A DNA stretch of 64,000 nucleotides from Burkholderiales bacterium. Its GTDB lineage: Bacteria > Pseudomonadota > Gammaproteobacteria > Burkholderiales > UBA6910. The stretch lies in NCBI GenBank assembly GCA_026005015.1, contig BPKG01000002.1, positions 372,001 to 436,000 on the forward strand, read 5' to 3'. The notes under the pieces are model-generated. The model worked only from the letters and a program-made list of their open reading frames with translations, did not search any database and had not been told where the DNA came from. Made by a program: the position numbers and the translations under genes. Shown here one piece after another: positions 41,358 through 52,387 of this stretch (position 1 is its first letter; every line of letters starts with the position of its first letter).

Positions 41358-41381
41358 GTGCGGCTCGGCCGCACTTTTTTT
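41358..41381 (+). terminator. Intrinsic terminator 21 bases before thrS
   Basis: Perfect 7-base stem GTGCGGC / GCCGCAC with a TCG loop followed by seven T. It would end tRNA-Val transcripts; being so close to the thrS ATG it could also be an attenuator, since no room for a promoter remains after it. Confidence 0.85.
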
Positions 41382-41402
41382 GCGCCCCGAGAGAGGATTT
41401 TT

Positions 41403-43322
41403 ATGTCGGTCGTCATCACGCTGCCCGACAAGTCGCAAAAGACGTTCGACCAGCCGGTGACCGTGGCGGAAGTCGCCGCGGCCATCGGTCCGGGTCTTGC
41501 GCGCGCCGCGCTCGCCGGCCGGGTCAACGGGCGGCTGGTGGACACCTCCTACCGTATCGAGTCCGACGCTGAGGTGGCCATCGTCACGGACAAGGACCCC
41601 GAGGGGCTGGAGATCCTACGCCACTCCACGGCCCATCTCCTGGCCCACGCGGTGAAGGAGCTCTTTCCCGACGCCCAGGTGACTATCGGCCCGGTGATCC
41701 AAAACGGCTTCTACTACGACTTCGCCTACAAGCGTCCCTTCACCCCTGAGGACCTGGAGGCGATCGAAAAGCGCATGGCGGAGATCGCCCAAAGGGACTA
41801 CCCAGTGGAACGCCAGGTGCTCCCCCGGGACGCGGCGATCAGGTTCTTCCGCGAACAGGGCGAAGAGTACAAGGCCCGGATCATCGAGGCGATCCCCGAG
41901 GGGGAGGAAATCTCTCTGTACCGCCAGGATGGATTCACGGATCTATGCCGGGGGCCCCACGTGCCCTCCACCGGCCGGCTCAAGGTCTTCAAGCTGCTCA
42001 AGGTGGCGGGGGCTTACTGGCGGGGCGACGCGCGCAACGAGATGCTGCAGCGGATCTACGGCACCGCCTGGGGAAAAAAGGAAGACCAGGAGCGCTATCT
42101 CAAGGCCCTGGAAGAGGCGGAGAAGCGCGACCACCGTCGGCTCGGGCGCCAGCTGGATCTGTTTCACACCCAGGACGAGGCGCCAGGAATGGTGTTCTGG
42201 CATCCCAAGGGATGGGCCGTGTGGCAGCAGGTGGAACAGTACATGCGCCGGGTGTACGTGGACAACGGCTACCAGGAAGTGCGCTGCCCCCAGATCCTGG
42301 ACGTGAGCCTGTGGCAGCGCTCGGGTCACTGGGACAACTTCCGCGAGAACATGTTCTTCACCGCTTCCGAAAACCGGCAATACGCGGTGAAGCCCATGAA
42401 CTGCCCGGGCCACGTGCAGATCTTCAATAGCGCGCTGCGCAGCTACCGGGACCTGCCCCTGCGCTACGGGGAGTTCGGCTCCTGCCACCGCAACGAGCCC
42501 TCCGGGGCGCTGCACGGGCTCATGCGGGTGCGGGCCTTCACCCAGGACGATGGCCACATCTTCTGCACCTCGGAGCAGATCGAGCCCGAGGTGGTGGCGT
42601 TCCACCGCCTGGCCCTGAGCGTCTACGCCGATTTCGGCTTCGACGAGGTCACCATCAAGCTGGCCCTGCGGCCCGAGAAGCGGATCGGCTCCGACGCGAT
42701 CTGGGACCAGGCGGAAGGGGCGTTGCGGGCGGCGCTCGCCGCCTGCGGCGTGCAATGGGAGGAGCTTCCCGGCGAAGGAGCCTTTTACGGCCCCAAGATC
42801 GAATACCATCTCCAGGACTCCATCGGCCGCTCGTGGCAGTGCGGAACCATCCAGGTGGACTTCGCAATGCCCCAGCGCCTGGGGGCGGAGTACGTGGCGG
42901 AGGACAACACCCGCAAGACGCCGGTCATGCTCCACCGGGCCATCCTGGGCTCCATGGAGCGGTTCATCGGCATCCTGATCGAGCACTACGCCGGGGCGTT
43001 TCCCCTATGGCTCGCCCCCGTCCAGGCGGTGGTGATGAACATCTCCGAAGGCCAGGCGGCTTACGCCCGGGAGGTGGGCGAGGTGCTGCGGCGCCGGGGG
43101 CTGCGGGTGGAATGCGACTTGAGGAACGAAAAAATAACCTATAAAATTCGAGAACATAGTTTGCAGAAAGTGCCGTTCCAGCTCGTTGTCGGGGACAAGG
43201 AGGTGGCGGCGCGGAAAGTGGCGGTGCGCGCGCGAGGCAACCAGGACCTGGGGGCGATGACCCTAGAAGGATTCTGGAACCTGGTCGAGCGGGAACTGGC
43301 CAAGAAGGGGCGCACTGGATGA
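41403..43322 (+). CDS. thrS: Threonyl-tRNA synthetase
   Basis: Class II synthetase, 639 residues. Order: TGS domain (residues 1-60), editing domain with the zinc-type motif [16 protein letters not shown] (about 75-90) and the later [10 protein letters not shown]; catalytic core with motif 2 ([20 protein letters not shown]) and motif 3 ([20 protein letters not shown]); and the anticodon-binding domain to the end. I chose the ATG at 41403 ([12 protein letters not shown]), preceded by GAGAGGA. First protein gene of the thrS-infC-rpmI-rplT-pheST cluster. Confidence 0.97.
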   Translation: MSVVITLPDKSQKTFDQPVTVAEVAAAIGPGLARAALAGRVNGRLVDTSYRIESDAEVAIVTDKDPEGLEILRHSTAHLLAHAVKELFPDAQVTIGPVIQNGFYYDFAYKRPFTPEDLEAIEKRMAEIAQRDYPVERQVLPRDAAIRFFREQGEEYKARIIEAIPEGEEISLYRQDGFTDLCRGPHVPSTGRLKVFKLLKVAGAYWRGDARNEMLQRIYGTAWGKKEDQERYLKALEEAEKRDHRRLGRQLDLFHTQDEAPGMVFWHPKGWAVWQQVEQYMRRVYVDNGYQEVRCPQILDVSLWQRSGHWDNFRENMFFTASENRQYAVKPMNCPGHVQIFNSALRSYRDLPLRYGEFGSCHRNEPSGALHGLMRVRAFTQDDGHIFCTSEQIEPEVVAFHRLALSVYADFGFDEVTIKLALRPEKRIGSDAIWDQAEGALRAALAACGVQWEELPGEGAFYGPKIEYHLQDSIGRSWQCGTIQVDFAMPQRLGAEYVAEDNTRKTPVMLHRAILGSMERFIGILIEHYAGAFPLWLAPVQAVVMNISEGQAAYAREVGEVLRRRGLRVECDLRNEKITYKIREHSLQKVPFQLVVGDKEVAARKVAVRARGNQDLGAMTLEGFWNLVERELAKKGRTG

Positions 43323-43324
43323 GG

Positions 43325-43379
43325 GCTGTGGCCGCCGCGCGTATCGACGAGCGGAGCGCGGCGGGCCGCAGCTTTTTTT
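43325..43379 (+). terminator. Intrinsic terminator between thrS and infC
   Basis: GCTGTGGCCGCCGCG (43325-43339) pairs with the strand ending GGGCCGCAGC at 43372, about 15 pairs with one wobble and one bulge, followed by seven T (43373-43379). It ends 19 bases before the infC start. Confidence 0.85.
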
Positions 43380-43398
43380 GACTTGGAGGGCTGACGCT

Positions 43399-43917
43399 AT
43401 CGTTCAAGAGAAACAGCACCGGATCAACGGCGAGATCACCGCGCCCGAGGTCCGACTGATCGGCGTAAACGGCGAGCAGATCGGCATCGTGAGCCTGGCC
43501 ACCGCCCAGCAAATGGCGGAGGAAGCTGAGCTGGACCTGGTGGAAATCGCGCCGCAGGCGAAGCCCCCGGTTTGTCGCATCATGGACTACGGGAAGTTCA
43601 AGTACCGGGAGAGCAAGAAGCGACACGAAGCCAGGCTCAAGCAGAAGCAGATCCAAGTCAAGGAGATCAAGTTCCGGCCGGGAACCGACGAAGGGGACTA
43701 CCAGATCAAGCTGCGCAACCTGGTTCGTTTCCTCCAGGAAGGGGATAAAGCGAAGGTGACGCTGCGCTTCCGCGGGCGCGAGATGGCCCACCAGGAGATC
43801 GGCGTGCGGCTGCTCGAGCGGGTGAAGGCGGACCTGGAACCCTACGGCATGGTAGAACAGTTTCCCAAGATGGAAGGGCGGCAGATGGTGATGGTGCTGT
43901 CGCCCAAGAAGAAGTGA
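43399..43917 (+). CDS. infC: Translation initiation factor IF-3 with an ATC start
   Basis: IF-3 keeps ribosomal subunits apart and checks start codons. 172 residues: N-domain [20 protein letters not shown], linker rich in lysine and arginine ([15 protein letters not shown]), C-domain [20 protein letters not shown] and end VLSPKKK. No ATG, GTG or TTG fits: the ATC at 43399, preceded by GGAGGG, is at the position where homologues start. A rare AUU/AUC start is the known device by which IF-3 represses its own synthesis. The only other in-frame candidate, TTG at 43378, overlaps the terminator T-run. Confidence 0.93.
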   Translation: MVQEKQHRINGEITAPEVRLIGVNGEQIGIVSLATAQQMAEEAELDLVEIAPQAKPPVCRIMDYGKFKYRESKKRHEARLKQKQIQVKEIKFRPGTDEGDYQIKLRNLVRFLQEGDKAKVTLRFRGREMAHQEIGVRLLERVKADLEPYGMVEQFPKMEGRQMVMVLSPKKK

Positions 43918-44011
43918 GCGGCCCAAGGTAAGGATCGCTATACAAGCGGCGCCGGGTCATGAAGCGTCCGCCCATGCGGGCCGCCCGGCGAGCGAAGAAA
44001 GGAGAGTGAAA

Positions 44012-44209
44012 GTGCCCAAACTCAAGACCAAGCGCGGCGCCGCCAAGCGCTTCAAAGTGCTGGGCGGCGGCGGGATCAAGCGCACCAAATCCCACCTGCG
44101 CCACATCCTCACCAAGAAGTCGCGCAAGCGCAAACGCAACCTGCGCGGGACGACCATGATTCACCCGGCCGACAAGGCCCTGGTGAAGAACATGCTGCCG
44201 TACGCGTAA
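44012..44209 (+). CDS. rpmI: 50S ribosomal protein L35
   Basis: 65 residues: [38 protein letters not shown] and the end [13 protein letters not shown] chose the GTG at 44012, 11 bases after AAGGAG, because homologues begin MPKLKT; another GTG two codons earlier (44006) is less likely. The leader after infC contains a possible long-range pair (43918-43924 with 43978-43984). Confidence 0.95.
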   Translation: MPKLKTKRGAAKRFKVLGGGGIKRTKSHLRHILTKKSRKRKRNLRGTTMIHPADKALVKNMLPYA

Positions 44210-44221
44210 AGGAGCGCACCC

Positions 44222-45644
<1,423 letters not shown>

Positions 45645-45655
45645 GCCCCAGGGCC

Positions 45656-48007
45656 ATGAAGTTCTCCGAACACTGGCTCCGCAGCTTCGTGGATCCGCCC
45701 CTCACCAGCGAGGAGCTGGCGGAGGCCCTCACCATGGCCGGGCTTGAGGTGGAGGCGTTGGAGCCAGTCGCGCCGCCCTTCAGCGGGGTCGTGGTCGGCC
45801 GGGTGCTGGCGGTAGAAAAACACCCGGGCGCGGACCGCCTCTCGGTATGCCGCGTGGACGCGGGGGACGATCCCCTCACCATCGTCTGCGGCGCGCCCAA
45901 CGTGCGCCCCGGCATGAAGGCGCCGTGCGCCCTAGTGGGCGCCCGGTTGCCAGAATCAGCCATCCGGGAGGTGAGTGTGCGGGGCGTGGTTTCCCAGGGC
46001 ATGCTGTGCTCGGCCCGGGAGCTGGGCCTGTCCCAGGAGGCATCGGGGTTAATGGAGCTGCCCGCGGATGCCCCCGTGGGGGTGGATCTGCGGGAAGCGT
46101 TGGATCTGGATGACCGGCTCTTCACCTTGAAGCTCACCCCCAACCGCAGCGACTGCCTGAGCGTCGCGGGGGTTGCCCGGGAAGTGGCGGCCATCACCGC
46201 CACCAGCCTGCGGCTGCCCGAAATCGAGCCGGTGGCCGCGAGCATCGAAGACGCGCTGCCCGTCCAGGTGGACGCTCCCGACGCCTGCCCCCTCTACTGC
46301 GGCCGGGTGATCCGCGGCGTGAATCCCGCCGCCCCCACCCCGGACTGGATGGTCCAGCGCCTGGAGCGCAGCGGCGTGCGTCCCTTGAGCGCCCTCGTCG
46401 ACGTCACCAACTACGTGATGCTGGAGCTGGGGCAACCCCTGCACGCCTTCGATCTCGCCCGGATCGAAGGCGGAATCGTGGTGCGCTTCGGGCGCCCGGG
46501 GGAGGGGCTCGCCCTGCTCAACGGGCAGCGGGTGGAAACCGCCCCGTTCCTGGTGATCGCGGATGCCGCGAAACCGCTGGCGCTGGCCGGCATCATGGGC
46601 GGGGCGGACAGCGCGGTCGGCGCGGCCACCGCCGACGTTTTTCTGGAGGCGGCTTTCTTCAGCCCCCAGGCGGTGGCGGGGAAGGCGTTCGGCCTGGGCT
46701 TCACCTCCGAGTCGCTGCACCGCTTCGAGCGGGGCGTGGACTACGCCGCCACCCGCCAGGCGATGGAACGGGCGACCCAGTTGATCCTCGGCATCTGCGG
46801 CGGGCGCGCCGGGCCGATCGGCCAGGTGGAAGGCACGCTGCCCAAGCGGGAGCCCATCCGGCTGCGGGTGGCGCGGGCGCAGCGCCTGCTGGGCATAGAG
46901 CTGGATGCGGCCAAGGTGAGCGAGCTGCTGCGGCGGCTCCAGTTCCGCTTCGTCGACGAGCGGGACGTGTTCTACGTCACCCCCCATACCTACCGCTTCG
47001 ACCTGCAGATCGAGGAGGACCTGATCGAAGAGCTGGCCCGGCTCTATGGCTACGACCGCATCCCGGCGACCCTGCCTTCGGGGGTGGCCGCCATGCGCCC
47101 GGTTCCCGAAGGGGTGAGGCGCGAGGAAACCCTGCGCCAGCGGCTGGTGGACCGGGACTACCAGGAGGTGGTGACCTATGCCTTCGTGGACGAGGCGCTG
47201 AATGGGGACCTTACGGGGAACGGGGAGCCCGTGCGCCTCTTGAATCCCCTCGCCAGCCAGATGGGGGTCATGCGGGGCAGCCTGTGGACAGGCCTGCTCC
47301 AGTGTCTTCGCTACAACCTGAGTCGCCAGCAGCCCCGGGTGCGGGTGTTCGAGGTGGGCAGTTGTTTCCTTCGTCAAGACGGGGAACTGCGCCAGCCGGC
47401 GCGCATCGCCGCCCTCGCTTACGGGGAGGCATTGCCGGAGCAGTGGGGGGAGGCGGCCCGGAATGTGGATTTCTTCGACGTGAAAGCCGATCTGGAAGCT
47501 CTGTTTGCCCCCCGGCCGGTGCGCACGGTGGCCCGGTCCCATCCGGCCCTCCACCCCGGGCGCTCGGCGGCCGTGGTGGTGGAAGGGGTGGAGGTGGGAT
47601 GGATCGGCGCGCTGCATCCCCGCTGGCAGCAAAAATACGAGTTGCCCGAGGCCCCCGTCCTGTTCGAAGTGGAGCTGGCCGAGGCGCTGCGGGTGCCAGT
47701 TCCCGCTGCCCAGCCGGTCTCCAAGCTGCCTTTGGTACGCCGCGACATCGCCGTGCTGGTGGACGAGGGGCTGCCCGCCCAGGCCTTGCTGGACGCCCTG
47801 GAGGGACTCCACCTGGACCGGGTGGTGGAAGTGGGTCTCTTCGACGTGTATCGGGGAGGGGGCCTTCCCCCCGGGAAAAAAAGCCTTGCATTCCGAGTGT
47901 TATTCCAGGATACTCAGAAAACCCTTACCGACCAGGAGGTTGAGGAACTGGTGGCCCTGCTGGTGCGGGCCCTCGAGCACAAGTTCCAGGCCAAGCTTCG
48001 AATTTAA
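45656..48007 (+). CDS. pheT: Phenylalanyl-tRNA synthetase beta subunit
   Basis: 783 residues with the usual domain row: N-terminal domain and EMAP-like tRNA-binding domain (about 40-150, [19 protein letters not shown]), B3/B4 editing region (about 215-380, [19 protein letters not shown]), B5 (about 400-475), the core ([18 protein letters not shown]) and a C-terminal ferredoxin-like anticodon-binding domain (about 690-783). Intact. It ends 11 bases before ihfA. Confidence 0.97.
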   Translation: MKFSEHWLRSFVDPPLTSEELAEALTMAGLEVEALEPVAPPFSGVVVGRVLAVEKHPGADRLSVCRVDAGDDPLTIVCGAPNVRPGMKAPCALVGARLPESAIREVSVRGVVSQGMLCSARELGLSQEASGLMELPADAPVGVDLREALDLDDRLFTLKLTPNRSDCLSVAGVAREVAAITATSLRLPEIEPVAASIEDALPVQVDAPDACPLYCGRVIRGVNPAAPTPDWMVQRLERSGVRPLSALVDVTNYVMLELGQPLHAFDLARIEGGIVVRFGRPGEGLALLNGQRVETAPFLVIADAAKPLALAGIMGGADSAVGAATADVFLEAAFFSPQAVAGKAFGLGFTSESLHRFERGVDYAATRQAMERATQLILGICGGRAGPIGQVEGTLPKREPIRLRVARAQRLLGIELDAAKVSELLRRLQFRFVDERDVFYVTPHTYRFDLQIEEDLIEELARLYGYDRIPATLPSGVAAMRPVPEGVRREETLRQRLVDRDYQEVVTYAFVDEALNGDLTGNGEPVRLLNPLASQMGVMRGSLWTGLLQCLRYNLSRQQPRVRVFEVGSCFLRQDGELRQPARIAALAYGEALPEQWGEAARNVDFFDVKADLEALFAPRPVRTVARSHPALHPGRSAAVVVEGVEVGWIGALHPRWQQKYELPEAPVLFEVELAEALRVPVPAAQPVSKLPLVRRDIAVLVDEGLPAQALLDALEGLHLDRVVEVGLFDVYRGGGLPPGKKSLAFRVLFQDTQKTLTDQEVEELVALLVRALEHKFQAKLRI

Positions 48008-48018
48008 GGGGAATTTCC

Positions 48019-48351
48019 ATGACGTTAACAAAAGCCGAGCTCGCGGATCTGTTGTTCGAAAAGGTCGGCCTCAACAAGCGGGAGGCCAAGGACATGGTGG
48101 AGTCCTTTTTCGAGGAGATCCGGGTAGCCCTCGAAAACGGAAACAGCGTGAAACTCTCCGGCTTCGGCAACTTCCAGTTGCGGGACAAGCCCCAGCGCCC
48201 CGGGCGCAACCCGAAGACCGGCGAGGAGATCCCGATCACCGCCCGCCGGGTGGTGACCTTCCACGCTAGCCAGAAATTGAAAGCCCTCGTCGAGCAGACC
48301 TATCGTGGACCCGACAACGCCCAGCAAAGAGTTGCCTCCGATTCCCGCTAA
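48019..48351 (+). CDS. ihfA: Integration host factor alpha subunit
   Basis: DNA-bending nucleoid protein of the HU/IHF family, 110 residues. [20 protein letters not shown] at the start, [20 protein letters not shown] with the beta-arm proline, and [19 protein letters not shown] at the end are IHF-alpha typical. It commonly follows pheT. IHF also assists sigma-54 promoters, so it may matter for the urt operon (inference). Its last 47 bases overlap the MerR-like gene. Confidence 0.96.
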   Translation: MTLTKAELADLLFEKVGLNKREAKDMVESFFEEIRVALENGNSVKLSGFGNFQLRDKPQRPGRNPKTGEEIPITARRVVTFHASQKLKALVEQTYRGPDNAQQRVASDSR

Positions 48352-48655
48352 GCGCTACTTCACCATCGGTGAAGTGAGCGAGCTATGCGGGGTGAAGCCC
48401 CATGTCCTGCGCTACTGGGAGCAGGAATTCACCCAGTTGAAGCCCGTCAAGCGGCGGGGCAACCGGCGCTACTACCAGCATCACGAAGTGCTGCTGATCC
48501 GGCGCATTCGCGAGCTGCTCTACGAGCAGGGCTTCACCATCAGCGGTGCCCGCCATCGCCTGGAAGAGGGGGCGAGTGTCGCGGCCTCCACCCCGCTCGA
48601 TCTGCGGGAGCTTAAGCGCGAGCTCAAGGAAGTTATCGAATCCCTGCGCCTTTGA
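48305..48655 (+). CDS. MerR-family transcriptional regulator
   Basis: A 116-residue protein with a MerR-type winged helix: [40 protein letters not shown] and [21 protein letters not shown] short helical tail (about residues 95-116) replaces the sensor domain, so it lacks a metal or drug pocket. This small regulator after ihfA is conserved in proteobacteria; its targets are unknown to me. Start GTG at 48305 gives a 47-base overlap with ihfA; the HTH begins well inside, so a later start is possible. Confidence 0.88.
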   Translation: MDPTTPSKELPPIPAKRYFTIGEVSELCGVKPHVLRYWEQEFTQLKPVKRRGNRRYYQHHEVLLIRRIRELLYEQGFTISGARHRLEEGASVAASTPLDLRELKRELKEVIESLRL

Positions 48656-48713
48656 GGGACCCCCGGCGAAGGTTCCCCAGCGGGCGCACCCGCGCCGTTG
48701 TCCCGTTCTCTGC

Positions 48714-48719
48714 TATAAT
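48714..48719 (+). promoter_or_regulatory. Extended -10 of the tRNA-Pro promoter
   Basis: TGCTATAAT has a perfect TATAAT (48714-48719) preceded by TGC, an extended -10, 12 bases before the tRNA. No good -35 is seen. Confidence 0.6.
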
Positions 48720-48731
48720 CCGTTGCGCGTT

Positions 48732-48808
48732 CGGGGCGTAGCGCAGCCTGGTAGCGTACCTGCATGGGGTGCAGGTGGTCGCTGGTTCAAATCCAGTCGC
48801 CCCGACCA
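48732..48808 (+). tRNA. tRNA-Pro (anticodon GGG)
   Basis: 77 bases; acceptor CGGGGCG / CGCCCCG, D-arm TAGCGCAGCCTGGTAGCG, anticodon stem CCTGC/GCAGG around ATGGGGT (anticodon GGG), T-arm GGTTCAAATCC and encoded CCA. Reads CCC/CCU proline codons. Confidence 0.97.
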
Positions 48809-48814
48809 GTTTTT

Positions 48815-48917
48815 CAGAAGGCGGAAGTCAGGGGCGCAAGCCGAAGAAAGCGTCGGACGCGCGGCATCGATCCAGGCGGTCGCAGGTCGTGTTCTAATTT
48901 CTGACTTCCGACTTCTG
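48815..48917. repeat. 103-base inverted-repeat element between tRNA-Pro and surE
   Basis: Arms of 17 bases, CAGAAGGCGGAAGTCAG (48815-48831) and CTGACTTCCGACTTCTG (48901-48917), match at 16 of 17 when reverse-complemented, with 69 bases between. The right arm ends 4 bases before the surE ATG, so surE has no evident ribosome-binding site. No open frame inside. Confidence 0.65.
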
Positions 48918-48921
48918 TCCC

Positions 48922-49803
48922 ATGCGGATCCTACTGAGCAACGACGACGGCTATTTCTCTCCCGGTCTCGCCGCCCTCGCCGAAGCCCTCGCCAAAATCG
49001 CAAGAATCACGGTGGTCGCGCCGGAGCGCGACCGCAGCGGGGCGAGCAACTCCCTGACCTTGGATCGGCCGCTCACCGTGCGGCGCGCGGCCAACGGGTT
49101 CCTGTACGTGAACGGCACCCCCACCGACTGCGTGCACCTGGCCGTGACCGGGCTCCTTGACGAGATGCCAGAGATGGTGGTCTCGGGCATCAACCACGGG
49201 GCCAACATGGGCGACGACACCATCTATTCGGGCACGGTGGCGGCGGCCATGGAGGGCTACATGCTGGGCATCCCGTCGATCGCCGTGTCCCTGGTGTCCA
49301 ACGGGGACAAGCATTTCGACACGGCGGCCCGGATCGTCGCCGACCTGATCGAGCGCCATCAGCGGGAGCCGTTTCCCGAGCCCGTGCTGCTCAACATCAA
49401 CGTGCCGGATTTGCCCTTCGAACGGCTCGCCGGCATCCAGGTCACCCGCCTCGGCAAGCGGCACAAGGCGGAAGGGGTGGTGAAAAGCGTCAATCCCCGG
49501 GGGGAGACCGTGTTTTGGGTGGGCGCCGCAGGGGCCGCCCAGGACGCTGGCGAAGGCACCGATTTCCACGCCGTCGCCCGGGGGGCGGTGTCGGTCACCC
49601 CGCTGCAGGCGGATCTCACCCGCTTCACCCAGATGGAGGCGTGCCGTCAGTGGCTGAAGGCCTACGGGGAGCGCCTCCAGGGCCGAGAGGGGAGCACCGG
49701 CGACCCGCAGCATCAGACGCGTCCCCCGGCTCTCCAGGGCTCCGGCCGGGACCCGGAAGCCGTGGGCCAGGGCACGGCTTCGCGCCCGGGCAGGTTCGAA
49801 TGA
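48922..49803 (+). CDS. surE: 5'/3'-nucleotidase SurE
   Basis: Metal-dependent nucleotidase of stationary phase. 293 residues; homologues have about 250, and the last 45 residues here ([20 protein letters not shown] onward) are low-complexity extension. Catalytic block [15 protein letters not shown] with the ND-D metal site, then [19 protein letters not shown] and [19 protein letters not shown]. The stop overlaps the pcm ATG. Start ATG at 48922 with no clear ribosome-binding site because an inverted-repeat element lies right before it. Confidence 0.95.
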   Translation: MRILLSNDDGYFSPGLAALAEALAKIARITVVAPERDRSGASNSLTLDRPLTVRRAANGFLYVNGTPTDCVHLAVTGLLDEMPEMVVSGINHGANMGDDTIYSGTVAAAMEGYMLGIPSIAVSLVSNGDKHFDTAARIVADLIERHQREPFPEPVLLNINVPDLPFERLAGIQVTRLGKRHKAEGVVKSVNPRGETVFWVGAAGAAQDAGEGTDFHAVARGAVSVTPLQADLTRFTQMEACRQWLKAYGERLQGREGSTGDPQHQTRPPALQGSGRDPEAVGQGTASRPGRFE

Positions 49804-50459
49804 CCTCCCGCTTCGACGGCATCGGCATGACCTCCATGCGCACCCGCGCCCGCATGGTGGAGCGCCTGCGCGAACGGGGCATTCGGGACGAGGAGCTGCT
49901 CGCCGTGATGGGCAGCCTCCCGCGGCACCTGTTCGTCGACGAGGCGCTGGCGAGCCGGGCCTACGAGGACATTGCCCTGCCCCTCGGCTTCGGTCAGACC
50001 ATCTCCAGCCCCTACACCGTGGCCCGCATGACCGAGGCGCTGCGGGGCGGCCAGGTGCTGAAGAAGGTGCTGGAAGTGGGCACGGGTTGCGGCTACCAGA
50101 CCGCGGTCCTGGCGCGCCTGGCGAAGGAAGTATATTCGGTGGAGCGCATCGGCGCGCTGCTCAAGCGCGCCCGCGCCGCGCTTCGCGACCTGCGCCTCTA
50201 CAACGTGCGCTTGAAGCATGGGGACGGCCAGCAGGGCATCCCCGAGGCGGCGCCCTTCGACGGCATCATCGTCACCGCCGCCATGACCCACGTACCGCGC
50301 TCCCTCACGGAACAGTTAGAAGTCGGTGGTAGAATGGTCCTGCCCCTCGGCGCCCAGGAGCAAGTGTTGCACCTGATCGAGCGGACCGAAAGTGGGATCA
50401 GGGAAAGCGCTCTCGAGTCGGTGAAGTTTGTGCCGTTGATTCCTGGGGTGGTGAGCTGA
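49800..50459 (+). CDS. pcm: Protein-L-isoaspartate O-methyltransferase
   Basis: Repairs isoaspartyl residues in aged proteins using S-adenosylmethionine. 219 residues: [61 protein letters not shown], the SAM motif [16 protein letters not shown], and [15 protein letters not shown]. The ATG at 49800 overlaps the surE stop. The surE-pcm-nlpD-rpoS order is conserved in gamma- and betaproteobacteria. Confidence 0.96.
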   Translation: MTSRFDGIGMTSMRTRARMVERLRERGIRDEELLAVMGSLPRHLFVDEALASRAYEDIALPLGFGQTISSPYTVARMTEALRGGQVLKKVLEVGTGCGYQTAVLARLAKEVYSVERIGALLKRARAALRDLRLYNVRLKHGDGQQGIPEAAPFDGIIVTAAMTHVPRSLTEQLEVGGRMVLPLGAQEQVLHLIERTESGIRESALESVKFVPLIPGVVS

Positions 50460-50489
50460 GGGGGCTGTTCGGCACTCCGCGAATCCCGC

Positions 50490-51449
50490 ATGCACCGGCA
50501 TCGACGCCCGCTTCTCTTCGTATGGATCCTCCTGCTGGCGGGCTGCGCGCCCGTGCGCCAGGGGGCCCCGGTAGTCGACCGCACCCCGTCCGCTGCCCCG
50601 CAAGCCAAAACCGTCCCCGCCCCGTCCCGGGCGGATTCCCGCGGCGAAGTCTACGTGGTCAAGCGGGGCGATACCCTCTACAGCATTGCCCTGGAGCACG
50701 GGATGGACTACCGGGAGCTGGCGGCGATCAACGGCATCACCGACCCGGGGACGCTCCCGGTGGGGCGCGAGCTCAAGCTCAAGCGTCCGGCCCCGCCGGC
50801 GGCCCTCGCACCCGCCGCGAGCGAGCCGGGCGGAGTGGTCACCGCGCCCCTCGTCGTGCCTTCGGGCATCGAGGCGAAGCCCCTGGGCGATTCGGTCACC
50901 CTTAAGACCGAGCCGAAGGGCTACAAGCTCCCCTACTCGGCGGAGGCCCTCGCCCGGATGAAAAGCGGGACGCCGCTCGCCGCGGCGAAGCCCGAGTCGG
51001 CCACCCCGCCCAAGCCGGAGGCGAAACCCGACCCCAAGCCTGAGGCGAGGCCCGGGCCGGACCCGGAGGGGGACGGGGAGATAGATTGGGCCTGGCCCGT
51101 GACCGGCAAGCTCATTTCCCGCTTCTCCGAGGGGAGCAAGGGGATCGACATCGCCGGCCGGATGGGCCAGCCGGTGTACGCCAGCGCCCCTGGCAAGGTG
51201 GTCTATACCGGCAGCGGCTTGCGGGGCTATGGAAAGCTGGTCATCATCAAGCATAATAGTGCCTACCTGTCGGCCTATGCCCACAACCGGGAGATCCTGG
51301 TGAAAGAAGGGCAGAGCGTCGCCAAGGGCCAGCAGATCGCGGAGATGGGCAATACGGACGCCGACCAGGTAAAGCTGCACTTCGAGATTCGGCGCTACGG
51401 CAAACCGGTGGATCCCCTCAAGTATCTGCCGGCGGACAGGGCTTCATGA
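50490..51449 (+). CDS. nlpD: NlpD-type LysM/M23 lipoprotein
   Basis: Outer-membrane lipoprotein that activates cell-wall amidases at division. 319 residues: signal peptide with lipobox LAGC (cysteine near residue 19), LysM domain (about 53-98, VYVVKRGDTLYSIALEHGMD), a proline/alanine-rich linker (about 100-190) and a C-terminal M23 domain (about 205-312, GKGIDIAG-like GSKGIDIAGRMGQPVYASAP). The metal ligands of active M23 peptidases are missing, as known for NlpD. Overlaps rpoS by four bases; in E. coli the main rpoS promoter lies inside nlpD. Confidence 0.93.
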   Translation: MHRHRRPLLFVWILLLAGCAPVRQGAPVVDRTPSAAPQAKTVPAPSRADSRGEVYVVKRGDTLYSIALEHGMDYRELAAINGITDPGTLPVGRELKLKRPAPPAALAPAASEPGGVVTAPLVVPSGIEAKPLGDSVTLKTEPKGYKLPYSAEALARMKSGTPLAAAKPESATPPKPEAKPDPKPEARPGPDPEGDGEIDWAWPVTGKLISRFSEGSKGIDIAGRMGQPVYASAPGKVVYTGSGLRGYGKLVIIKHNSAYLSAYAHNREILVKEGQSVAKGQQIAEMGNTDADQVKLHFEIRRYGKPVDPLKYLPADRAS

Positions 51450-52384
51450 GCAACGACAGCTTTTCCCACGAAGAGGAGTCCCTGGAGCCGACCCCGGAGC
51501 CGCCTCTCGCTTCCGAAGAGACGTTGTATGAGCCGGAAGCGCTGACCGGCGACCTCCTTTCCGACGTCACCAAGCTTTATTTGAACGAGATCGGGCACAA
51601 CGCCCTGCTCACCCCGGAGGAGGAGCTGCGCCTCGCCCGGCTCACCCGCCAGGGCGACTTCGCCGCGCGCCAGAAGATGATCGAGCACAACCTTCGGCTG
51701 GTGGTGAACATCGCCAAGCACTACGTCAATCGCGGGGTGGCGCTGATGGACCTGATCGAGGAGGGCAACCTGGGGCTCATGCACGCCCTGGAGAAATTCG
51801 ATCCGGAGCGCGGCTTCCGCTTCTCCACCTACGCCACCTGGTGGATCCGCCAGAACATCGAACGGGCCATCATGAACCAGTCCCGCACCATCCGGCTTCC
51901 GGTGCACGTGATCAAGGAGCTGAACACCGTGCTGCGGGCCATGCGCCACCTGGAGGCCCATTCCGAGCGGGAGCCCACCGCCGAGGACGTGGCCCACCTG
52001 CTGGACCGGCCTGTGGAGGAGGTGCGCCGGGTACTATCCCTCAACGAGCGCACCGCCTCCCTGGACGCGCCTCTGGACATCGACCCCATGCTTTCCATCG
52101 GGGAGTCCATCCCCGACGAGGCCAACCCGACGCCCGATCTGTGGCTCGAACAAACCCAGCTCGAGCACTGCGTGCGCGACTGGCTGCAGCAGCTTTCGGA
52201 AAAGCACCGCTGGGTGATCGAGCGCCGCTACGGCCTAAACGGCCACGAGGTGGCGACCCTGGAGCAACTGGCCGAGAGCCTGGGGCTCACCCGGGAGCGG
52301 GTGAGGCAGATCCAGGTGGAAGCCTTGCAGTCATTGCGGCGGTTGCTCCAGCGGCGCGGCATGTCCAAAGACCTGTTGCTTTAG
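51446..52384 (+). CDS. rpoS: Stationary-phase sigma factor RpoS
   Basis: Sigma-38 for general stress and stationary phase. 312 residues: acidic N-terminus, region 1.2 (VTKLYLNEIGHNALLTPEEE), region 2 (HNLRLVVNIAKHYVNRGVAL, GFRFSTYATWWIRQNIERAI), region 3 and region 4 with LGLTRERVRQIQVEALQSLR. The ATG at 51446 overlaps the nlpD stop. It converges on the transglutaminase gene with only 3 bases between. Confidence 0.97.
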   Translation: MSNDSFSHEEESLEPTPEPPLASEETLYEPEALTGDLLSDVTKLYLNEIGHNALLTPEEELRLARLTRQGDFAARQKMIEHNLRLVVNIAKHYVNRGVALMDLIEEGNLGLMHALEKFDPERGFRFSTYATWWIRQNIERAIMNQSRTIRLPVHVIKELNTVLRAMRHLEAHSEREPTAEDVAHLLDRPVEEVRRVLSLNERTASLDAPLDIDPMLSIGESIPDEANPTPDLWLEQTQLEHCVRDWLQQLSEKHRWVIERRYGLNGHEVATLEQLAESLGLTRERVRQIQVEALQSLRRLLQRRGMSKDLLL

Positions 52385-52387
52385 CGC

